Shown one piece after another: positions 7,195 to 13,181 of a stretch of DNA of 13,181 nt. The translations under genes were made by a program, and so were the position numbers. The notes beneath the pieces were generated by a model, which had not been told where the DNA came from, ran no database searches, and worked only from the letters and a program-made list of their open reading frames with translations. How positions within the stretch are numbered: position 1 is the first letter of the stretch; each line of letters starts with the position of its first letter. The stretch covers positions 1-13,181 of the forward strand of contig CAUJJP010000015.1 in the NCBI GenBank assembly GCA_963205525.1. The letters are read 5' to 3'. The stretch is from Pseudomonadota bacterium (GTDB lineage Bacteria > Pseudomonadota > Gammaproteobacteria > Burkholderiales > Burkholderiaceae).

Positions 7195-8565
7195 CTAGGC
7201 AATACGCCCAGACCCTTTGTGGTGCTGGGATGCCGGCCCCCGACCGGGGCCCCGGTCCTCCGCCGGGCCCCGCGCCGCCGCCGCCGGATCCGGCATCAAG
7301 CCCTGCACCTGCAGGTTCGCCCGGCCGTCGGACCAGACCCCTTGCACGGTGTCGCCCGGCGCCAGGTCGGCGGCGCGCGTGACGGGCTGGCCCTGGGCCG
7401 ACTCGACCCAGGCATAGCCACGCCTGAGCACGGCCTGCGGATCCAGCGCCTGCAGGCGCAGCGCGTGGCCGTCCAGGCGCTCGTGCTGCACGCGCAGCAG
7501 CGCCGCCTGCGCATGGCGCAGGCGTTCGGCGCGCAGCGGCAGCGCGGCGCCGGTCTGGTCCAGGCGCCGCCGCAGCGTCGAGTGAAGCGCCTGCGCTGAC
7601 GCAAACAGCCGCTGCCGGTGGCGCGCCAGGCCCGCCGCCGGCCTGGCCAGCCGCAGCGCCGCCAGGTCCAGGCGCTGGGCCTGGGTCTGCAGCCGCCGCG
7701 CTGCGCCGCGCTGCAGCGCCAGCGCCTGCGTGCGCAGGCCGGCCAGCAACTCGTCGCGCGCCGTACAGGCCAGTTCGGCGGCTGCGGTGGGAGTCGGTGC
7801 ACGCAGGTCGGCCGCCAGGTCGCACAGGCTGCTGTCGCTCTCGTGGCCGACGCCGCAGACGACCGGAATCGGGCTCGCCGCCACGGCACGCACCAGCGCC
7901 TCGTCGTTGAAGGCCCACAAGTCCTCCAGCGATCCGCCGCCACGCACCAGCAGCAGGGTGTCGACCTCGCGCCGGGCCGCCGCCGTGGCCAGCGCGCGCA
8001 CCAGCAAGGCCGGTGCTTCGGCCCCCTGCACCGGCGCCGGGTACAGCAGCAGCGGCACGTGGGGTGCGCGGCGCGCAAAGGCGGCCAGCACGTCGCGCAG
8101 CGCCGCCGCCTGCGGCGAGGTGACGATGCCGACCGCGCGCGGGTGGGCGGCGATGGGGCGCTTGCGCGCGGTATCGAACAGGCCGGCGGCCTGCAATCGG
8201 TCGCGCAGGCGCAGGAACTGCTCGTACAGGCTGCCGGCACCGGCACGCTGCATGGCCTCGGCGACGAACTGCAGCTCGCCGCGCGGCTCGTAGACCGCAA
8301 GCCGGCCGCGCAGCTCGACCTGCTGGCCATCGGCGGGCGCGAAGTCCAGCATGGAGGCCGCGCGCCGGAACATGGCGCAGCGCAGGCTGGCGGCCTGGCC
8401 TTGCGCGTCCTTGAGGGTGAAGTAGCAGTGCCCGCTCGCGGCGCGCGTGAAGCCGCTGAGCTCGCCGCGCACCGCGAGGGCACCGAAGCGCGCCGACAGC
8501 GCATCGCCCAGCGCCAGCAGCAGCGCGCTCACGTCCCAGGGCGCGCGGCCGGCGGTGTGGTTCAT
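7195..8565 (-). CDS. xseA: exodeoxyribonuclease VII large subunit
   Basis: Exonuclease VII degrades single-stranded DNA to oligonucleotides together with several copies of the small subunit XseB, which is not in this window. From the ATG at 8565 the protein is 456 residues, the usual length. It has an N-terminal OB-fold (about 10-105, with VRGELSGF and SGHCYFTLKD), the catalytic domain with GIVTSPQAAALRDVL (146-160), and RGGGSLEDLWAFNDE (208-222). GVGHESDSSLCDLAADLRAPTPTAAAE runs from 238 to 264. A long helical region then ends in LRRGYAWV, as in other XseA proteins. The last 30 residues are Gly/Ala/Pro-rich and look disordered. In-frame ATGs upstream, to 8664, would add a non-conserved stretch. 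No clear ribosome site precedes the chosen start. Confidence 0.95.
   Translation of the reverse strand: MNHTAGRAPWDVSALLLALGDALSARFGALAVRGELSGFTRAASGHCYFTLKDAQGQAASLRCAMFRRAASMLDFAPADGQQVELRGRLAVYEPRGELQFVAEAMQRAGAGSLYEQFLRLRDRLQAAGLFDTARKRPIAAHPRAVGIVTSPQAAALRDVLAAFARRAPHVPLLLYPAPVQGAEAPALLVRALATAAARREVDTLLLVRGGGSLEDLWAFNDEALVRAVAASPIPVVCGVGHESDSSLCDLAADLRAPTPTAAAELACTARDELLAGLRTQALALQRGAARRLQTQAQRLDLAALRLARPAAGLARHRQRLFASAQALHSTLRRRLDQTGAALPLRAERLRHAQAALLRVQHERLDGHALRLQALDPQAVLRRGYAWVESAQGQPVTRAADLAPGDTVQGVWSDGRANLQVQGLMPDPAAAARGPAEDRGPGRGPASQHHKGSGRIA
7235..7251. repeat. GC hairpin inside the 3' end of xseA
   Basis: GGCCCC (7235-7240) and GGGGCC (7246-7251) form a perfect 6-bp stem with a 5-base loop, about 40 bp before the xseA stop on the coding strand. 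A further GGGCCC copy lies at about 7265-7270. The stretch encodes the low-complexity C-terminal tail of XseA. It could slow transcription ahead of sodB, but there is no following T-run, so a terminator role is not claimed. Confidence 0.3.
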
Positions 8566-8678
8566 CGTCAGGGAGGGCGGGAAATCAGAGGGGACGCCGC
8601 AGGTCCGCAGGACCCGGGACCGGCCGGGGGCATCGTCCATAATGCCCGGCGTCCCGCGCAGCAAACGGAACCCGACCC
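8566..8678 (+). promoter_or_regulatory. Divergent xseA-exbB intergenic region with a possible exbB -10 box
   Basis: The 113 bp between the divergent xseA and exbB starts should hold promoters for both directions. On the plus strand CATAAT (8638-8643) matches five of six bases of a sigma-70 -10 box in otherwise GC-rich DNA, and would place transcription start roughly 30 bases before the exbB TTG. The bases at -35 (about 8615-8620, cgggac) do not match well. No promoter is evident for xseA. Confidence 0.3.
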
Positions 8679-9317
8679 TTGTTCTTCATCATACAAGCCG
8701 CCGGCTGGCCGATCTGGCTGCTGATCGTGTGTTCCATCGTCGCGCTGGCCTTGATCATGGAGCGGCTGTACCAGCTGCGCCGCTCGCGCGTGGCGCCGCC
8801 CACGCTGGTCGACGAGGTGCTGGGCGTCACCCGCAGCAGCCTGCCCTCGGCCGAGGTGGTGAACAAGCTCGCCGAGAGCTCGGTGCTGGGCTCGGTGCTC
8901 GCCGCCGGCCTGCGCAGCGTGATCGCCGAGCCGCGCATCAGCGAGGACGCGCTGCGCCAGGCGATCGAGAACGCCGGCCGCGAGGCGGTGCACCGCACCG
9001 AGCGCTATCTGAACACCCTGGGAACGATCGCCGCGGCGGCGCCGCTGCTGGGCCTGTTCGGCACCGTGATCGGGATGATCGAGATCTTCGGCTCGCAGGG
9101 CCCGGACGGCACGGCCAACCCGCAGCAGCTCGCGCACGGCATCTCGATCGCCCTGTACAACACCGCCTTCGGCCTCATCATCGCGATCCCGGCGCTGATG
9201 TTCTACCGCTACTTCCGCGGCCTGGTGGACGCCTTTCAGCTCTCGATGGAACTCGCCGCCGCGCGGCTGCTGCCGCACCTGATGCGATTCACGGTGCGCG
9301 GGGGGCACGGCGCATGA
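8679..9317 (+). CDS. exbB: ExbB/TolQ/MotA-family proton channel protein
   Basis: The 212-residue inner-membrane protein forms the proton channel of a TonB-type (or Tol-type) energy transducer with ExbD. Three hydrophobic segments are seen at about 11-28, 115-137 and 158-177. The second contains LGTIAAAAPLLGLFGTVIGMI and the third NTAFGLIIAIPALMFY, the conserved MotA/TolQ/ExbB core. The start is TTG at 8679 (FFIIQAAGWPIW, the usual N-terminus), with only a weak CGGA ribosome site. The stop overlaps the exbD ATG (ATGA), so translation is coupled. In this lpxK-linked setting of betaproteobacteria the pair is usually annotated exbBD. No tonB is present in the window, so the energised receptor system is not known. 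Confidence 0.9.
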   Translation: MFFIIQAAGWPIWLLIVCSIVALALIMERLYQLRRSRVAPPTLVDEVLGVTRSSLPSAEVVNKLAESSVLGSVLAAGLRSVIAEPRISEDALRQAIENAGREAVHRTERYLNTLGTIAAAAPLLGLFGTVIGMIEIFGSQGPDGTANPQQLAHGISIALYNTAFGLIIAIPALMFYRYFRGLVDAFQLSMELAAARLLPHLMRFTVRGGHGA

Positions 9318-9733
9318 ACTTCCGCCGCCAGCGCCCGGAGGAGCCGGAGATCAACCTGATCCCCTTCATCGACGTGCTGCTGGTGATCCTGATCTTCCTC
9401 ATGCTGTCGTCGACCTTCTCGCGCTTCACCGAGCTGCAGGTCAGGCTGCCGACCGCCGACGCCGACAAGCTGGCCGAACGTCCGGGCGAGATCGTGGTCG
9501 CGGTCTCCGCCGACGGCCGCTACAGCGTGCGCGGCGAACTGGTGCAAGGCCGGGGCGTGGAGCCGCTGGCCGCAGCGCTGGCCGCAGCCGCAGGGAAGAA
9601 CCACGACGCGATGGTCATCATCTCGGCCGACGCGCTGGCGGCGCACCAGTCGGTGATCAACGTGCTCGACGCGGCACGGCGCGCCGGGCTGCTACGCCTG
9701 ACCTTCGCCGCCCAGCCCGGCGGCCCGTCCTGA
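9314..9733 (+). CDS. exbD: ExbD/TolR-family biopolymer transport protein
   Basis: The 139-residue protein has a short cytoplasmic start, one membrane helix (about 15-33, beginning [17 protein letters not shown]) and a periplasmic domain. Asp20 in PFID is the conserved proton-carrying residue. The C-terminal region includes the PTADADK segment, [11 protein letters not shown], and [26 protein letters not shown], matching the ExbD/TolR periplasmic fold. It works with the upstream ExbB, to whose stop codon its ATG is fused. Its end is 2 bp before the lpxK TTG. The length is normal and there is no sign of damage. Confidence 0.92.
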   Translation: MNFRRQRPEEPEINLIPFIDVLLVILIFLMLSSTFSRFTELQVRLPTADADKLAERPGEIVVAVSADGRYSVRGELVQGRGVEPLAAALAAAAGKNHDAMVIISADALAAHQSVINVLDAARRAGLLRLTFAAQPGGPS

Positions 9734-9735
9734 GC

Positions 9736-10785
9736 TTGGGCGCCCGCGCCGCACTGGAGCGCCGCCTCGTCGGCATCTGGTACCGACACGCCCCGGCGCC
9801 CTGGTCGCTGCGCCCGCTGGCGCTGGTCTACGCGGCGCTCGCTCACCTGATCGCCCTGCCCTGGCGGCTCGGTTGGCGCCGGCCCTGGCGCGCGCCCTGC
9901 CCGGTCCTGGTGGTCGGCAACCTGGTCGCCGGTGGTGCCGGCAAGACGCCGACCGTGATCGCCCTCGTGCAGGCCCTGCAGGCCGCGGGCTGGCGGCCGG
10001 GTGTGGTCTCGCGCGGCCACGGCCGGCGCAGCCAGGGCACCCGGGTCGCCAGCCACGCCGACGACGCTGCCACCCTGGGCGACGAGCCCTGGCTGATCCG
10101 CCGGCGCACCGGCGTCGCGCTGGCGGTGGGCGAACGCCGGGCCGATGCCGCCGCCGCGCTGCTGGCGGCGCACCCCGAGGTCGATGTGCTGGTGAGCGAC
10201 GACGGCCTGCAGCACCACGCGCTGGCGCGCGACCTGGCGCTGTGGGTGTTCGACGAGCGCGGCGCCGGCAACGGCGCCCTGCTGCCGGCCGGACCCTTGC
10301 GCCAGCGCTTGCCGCCACGCCTGCCAGCGCAGACCTGGGTGCTCTACAACGCGAGCGCCCCGAGCACACCCCTGGCGGGGGCGCTGGCCACGCGCGCCCT
10401 TGCCGGGGCGCTGCCGCTGGCGGCCTGGCGCGACGGCGCGACGATGGACGCGAGCGCACTCGCTGCCCTGGCGCAGACCGCGACGCCGCTGCACGCGATC
10501 GCCGGCATCGCCGCCCCCGAGCGATTCTTCGCGATGCTGCGCGCCGCCGGCCTGCGCGTCGCGGGCCAGGCGCTGCCCGACCACGCCGACCTCGACTCGC
10601 TGCCCTGGCCGGCCGGCACCCCGACCGTGCTGTGCACCGAGAAGGACGCTGCCAAACTCGATCCGGCGCGTATAGGCGCCACGGCGGTGTGGGTGGTCGG
10701 TCTAGACTTTCGCCTCCCGCCTGCCCTGCTGGCCGAGCTGCTGACCGCGCTCGACGCCCTACGCCGACCCCCACCGCTGCGCTGA
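9736..10785 (+). CDS. lpxK: tetraacyldisaccharide 4'-kinase (lipid A synthesis)
   Basis: LpxK phosphorylates the 4' position of the disaccharide-1-phosphate precursor to give lipid IVA at the inner membrane. The 349-residue product has an N-terminal hydrophobic stretch ([19 protein letters not shown]). Next come a Walker A motif [13 protein letters not shown] (61-73), the VVSRGHGR block (90-97), and DDGLQHH (155-161), which contains the conserved catalytic Asp of the family. [24 protein letters not shown] and CTEKDAAKL near the end fit LpxK. The start is TTG at 9736, two bases after the exbD stop, so it is probably coupled to exbD. It is the first lipopolysaccharide gene in the exbBD-lpxK-Trm112-kdsB run. 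Confidence 0.95.
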   Translation: MGARAALERRLVGIWYRHAPAPWSLRPLALVYAALAHLIALPWRLGWRRPWRAPCPVLVVGNLVAGGAGKTPTVIALVQALQAAGWRPGVVSRGHGRRSQGTRVASHADDAATLGDEPWLIRRRTGVALAVGERRADAAAALLAAHPEVDVLVSDDGLQHHALARDLALWVFDERGAGNGALLPAGPLRQRLPPRLPAQTWVLYNASAPSTPLAGALATRALAGALPLAAWRDGATMDASALAALAQTATPLHAIAGIAAPERFFAMLRAAGLRVAGQALPDHADLDSLPWPAGTPTVLCTEKDAAKLDPARIGATAVWVVGLDFRLPPALLAELLTALDALRRPPPLR

Positions 10786-10790
10786 CCACC

Positions 10791-10991
10791 ATGGACCACC
10801 GACTGCTGCAACTGCTCGTCTGCCCGCTTTGCAAAGGGCCGCTGAACCTGCTGCGTGACGCGTCCCAGCGCCCTGCCGAACTGGCCTGCCGCGCCGACCG
10901 GCTGGCCTTCCCGATCCGCGACGGCATCCCGGTCATGCTGGAGGCCGAGGCACGCAGCTTCGACCCGGACGCCGAATCCCCCGGTGCCTGA
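10791..10991 (+). CDS. Trm112-like / YcaR-type small zinc-ribbon protein
   Basis: The 66-residue protein begins [19 protein letters not shown]11-x-x-C14 forms half of a zinc ribbon. The rest reads [25 protein letters not shown], the conserved pattern of Trm112-like YcaR proteins. Family members act as small partner proteins, but the bacterial role is poorly defined. Constant placement between lpxK and kdsB suggests a link with envelope precursor synthesis, which is inference. The ATG lies 5 bp after the lpxK stop and the gene ends 8 bp before kdsB. The second pair of cysteines in the classic ribbon is reduced to one (C33), which is common in YcaR. Confidence 0.9.
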   Translation: MDHRLLQLLVCPLCKGPLNLLRDASQRPAELACRADRLAFPIRDGIPVMLEAEARSFDPDAESPGA

Positions 10992-10999
10992 GCACGCGG

Positions 11000-11749
11000 A
11001 TGGACTTCAGCATCCTGATCCCGGCGCGGCTGGCCTCGACCCGGCTGCCAGACAAGCCGCTGGCCGACATCGCCGGCAAGCCCATGATCGTGCGTGTGGC
11101 CGAGCGCATGGCCGGCGCGGGCGCGCTGCGGGTGGTCGTCGCCACCGACGCGCAGCGCATCGCCGACGCCTGCGCTGCACACGGCGTGCAGGCGCTGCTC
11201 ACACGCGCCGACCATGCCAGCGGCAGCGACCGCCTGGCCGAGGCCTGCGTGAAGCTCGGCCTGGACGGCGAAGACATCGTCGTCAACGTGCAAGGCGACG
11301 AGCCGCTGCTGGACCCCGCGCTGGTGCGCGAATGCGCCGCGCTGCTGGTCGCACGCATGGACTGCGCAGTGGCCACCGTCGCGCATCCGATCGACACCGC
11401 CGAGGACTTCCGCAACCCGAACATCGTCAAGCTGGTGTGCGACGCCCAGAGCCGGGCCCTGTACTTCAGCCGCGCCCCCATCCCCTGCTGGCGCGACGGC
11501 GCGGGCGTGCTGCCACAACCGGCCCCGCTGCGCCACATCGGGCTGTACGCCTACCGGGCCGGCTTCCTGCGTCGATTCCCCTCGCTGCCAGCGGCGGCGC
11601 TGGAGCAGCTGGAGGCGCTGGAGCAGTTGCGCGTGCTCTGGCACGGCGAACGCATCGCCGTGCACCTGGCCGCGCAGGCCCCGGCCGCCGGTGTCGACAC
11701 CGCGCAGGACCTGGCGCGCGTGCGTGCGCTGTGGGCATCGGCCGGCTGA
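11000..11749 (+). CDS. kdsB: 3-deoxy-manno-octulosonate cytidylyltransferase (CMP-Kdo synthetase)
   Basis: KdsB activates Kdo with CTP to give CMP-Kdo, the donor for the inner core of lipopolysaccharide. The 249-residue protein shows the family motifs in order: [15 protein letters not shown] (7-21), AGKPM (25-29), VVVATD (45-50), SGSDRLAEA (74-82), and [11 protein letters not shown] (94-104) with D100 as the expected magnesium ligand. HIGLYAYR and [11 protein letters not shown] lie in the C-terminal part. The ATG has no strong ribosome site but starts 8 bp after the Trm112-like gene, which suggests coupling. Its length agrees with the family. Confidence 0.96.
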   Translation: MDFSILIPARLASTRLPDKPLADIAGKPMIVRVAERMAGAGALRVVVATDAQRIADACAAHGVQALLTRADHASGSDRLAEACVKLGLDGEDIVVNVQGDEPLLDPALVRECAALLVARMDCAVATVAHPIDTAEDFRNPNIVKLVCDAQSRALYFSRAPIPCWRDGAGVLPQPAPLRHIGLYAYRAGFLRRFPSLPAAALEQLEALEQLRVLWHGERIAVHLAAQAPAAGVDTAQDLARVRALWASAG

Positions 11750-12562
<813 letters not shown>

Positions 12563-12571
12563 ACCTAGATC

Positions 12572-12594
12572 CGGGCCGGACCGCGTCCGGCCCG
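12572..12594 (+). terminator. Hairpin downstream of adk (terminator candidate)
   Basis: CGGGCCGGA (12572-12580) and TCCGGCCCG (12586-12594) form a perfect 9-bp stem with the loop CCGCG, starting 10 bp after the adk stop. The 3' side continues gccatcggg with no T-run, so it is not a textbook intrinsic terminator. A very GC-rich stem at the end of the plus-strand cluster still makes termination or transcript stabilisation likely. Confidence 0.5.
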
Positions 12595-12687
12595 CCATCG
12601 GGTCTGCACACCCGATCGCCCTGCAGCTGAGAAGCACGGCCGGCCGCAGCATCCGCGCCGAGCACGCTCACCGGCAGTCGGCGCCCA

Positions 12688-13013
12688 TCACCCCAGCCGG
12701 CTGCGCAGCAGTGCCACCGCGCTGTCCACCGTCGTCGGCACCGGCAGGCCGGTGGCGGCAGCAACGGCATCGCGGGCGCGGGCGAGGCTGAACTGGGACA
12801 GGGCGATGAGGCGGCAGCCGCGCTCGGCGAGTCCTTGTGCAGCCTCCGCGGCCAGGCGGTCGTGCCTGGCGCCGTCGCCCGCTTGCAGGGCGGCGAGTGC
12901 ATCTTCGGCGAGTGCCGTGTGCAGCACGGTGCCGGGTGGGAACTCGGCCGGCATGGTCTGCTACGTGGGCACGAAGCTGGCGACCAGGCCGATGCCGCCG
13001 CCGTCGGCCACGT
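12688..13013 (-). pseudogene. Asp/Glu racemase family protein, degraded C-terminal fragment
   Basis: Read on the minus strand from about 13013 the frame gives GGGIGLVASFVPT, then a TAG stop at 12963-12961, then QTMPAEFPPGTVLH. It continues through AERGCRLIALSQFSLARAR and GLPVPTTVDSAVALLRSRLG to a TGA at 12688. The I-G-L-V-A-S-F pattern, the CRLIALSQFSLARA block (the family's ALAQFSMAR) and the DSAVALLR end match the C-terminal half of Asp/Glu/hydantoin racemase-type proteins. The stop falls where a leucine is usual (FVPTL), so this looks like a nonsense mutation inside a fragment. The N-terminal half, with the first catalytic cysteine, is missing. Its loss coincides with the triplet repeat at 13014-13040. 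The ATG at 12954 would give only an 88-residue product. Confidence 0.65.
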
Positions 13014-13040
13014 CACCCGCAACACCCGCAACACCCGCAA
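13014..13040. repeat. Three perfect tandem copies of a 9-bp unit
   Basis: The unit cacccgcaa occurs three times in a row at 13014-13022, 13023-13031 and 13032-13040. The repeat keeps frame and reads His-Pro-Gln on the plus strand in the frame of the following putative transposase tail. On the minus strand it reads as an Ala-Gly-Val triplet in the frame of the racemase fragment. It sits exactly where the two recognisable sequences meet, so it may have arisen by slippage at a junction. Confidence 0.85.
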
Positions 13041-13181
13041 CTGCTCAACCCCTGCGCACGCAGCTTCGCCAGCCTGCTGAGGCTGCTGGTGTTCAAGGCC
13101 GCGCCGCCAGCGCTGCCCACCCCGCGCGCGCAGCCCATGCGCTGCACCTGCTGCGGCGCGCCGATGCGCATCATCGCCCGG
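13041..13181 (+). pseudogene. Possible transposase C-terminal fragment (IS91-like zinc-ribbon tail), runs off the right edge
   Basis: The open frame from 13041 reads LLNPCARSFASLLRLLVFKA, followed by a proline-rich linker and MRCTCCGAPMRIIAR at the window edge. A Cys-x-x-Cys-Gly-x-x-Met-x-Ile-Ile pattern near a C-terminus resembles the zinc-ribbon tail of IS91-like transposases. No catalytic region is visible. Upstream the frame remains open only through arginine-rich sequence antisense to the racemase fragment, so the N-terminal part appears to be missing. Family assignment is uncertain. It could also be another protein ending in a short zinc ribbon. Confidence 0.35.

Noticed and set aside
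9692..11665. Minus-strand frame of 657 codons across lpxK, the Trm112-like gene and kdsB
   Set aside because: It crosses three well-supported plus-strand genes and its translation is arginine/alanine low complexity.

Overview
The window is GC-rich (by eye close to 70 percent) and densely coding. It looks like a chromosomal segment of a betaproteobacterium, of the Rhodocyclales or Burkholderiales type. I infer this from the cbb3 oxidase protein sequences, the exbB-exbD-lpxK-Trm112-kdsB-adk order with xseA-sodB divergent to it, and the codon use. Genus cannot be fixed from the sequence alone.

Left edge (1-314): the first codons of an ISL3-type transposase, and what looks like that element's terminal repeat, abut a ccoG gene cut after about 40 codons. 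Next (328-6076, minus strand) is a cbb3 cytochrome oxidase cluster read ccoI-ccoS-ccoN-ccoO-ccoQ-ccoP and then the broken ccoG. CcoN, CcoO and CcoP form the microaerobic terminal oxidase, CcoQ is the small membrane subunit, CcoI is the copper-exporting P-type ATPase that supplies copper for maturation, and CcoS is a small assembly protein. The two smallest genes, ccoQ and ccoS, were found by reading the gaps between the large ones.

Middle (6093-8565): a secreted DUF192 protein on the plus strand, convergent with iron superoxide dismutase (sodB), which lies directly downstream of xseA (exonuclease VII large subunit) on the minus strand. Right-centre (8679-12562, plus strand): exbB-exbD, lpxK, a Trm112-like zinc-ribbon protein, kdsB and adk. 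This is a conserved envelope and housekeeping cluster: energy transduction to the outer membrane, lipid A and Kdo activation, and adenylate kinase. A strong hairpin follows adk.

Right edge (12688-13181): the decayed C-terminal part of an Asp/Glu racemase-family gene carrying an in-frame stop. It borders a 9-bp triplet tandem repeat and then what may be the tail of another transposase. The core genes therefore sit between two decayed or IS-disturbed edges. I found no convincing new defence, CRISPR, RNA or otherwise undescribed system. The most notable observations are the IS-interrupted ccoG and the degraded racemase junction.
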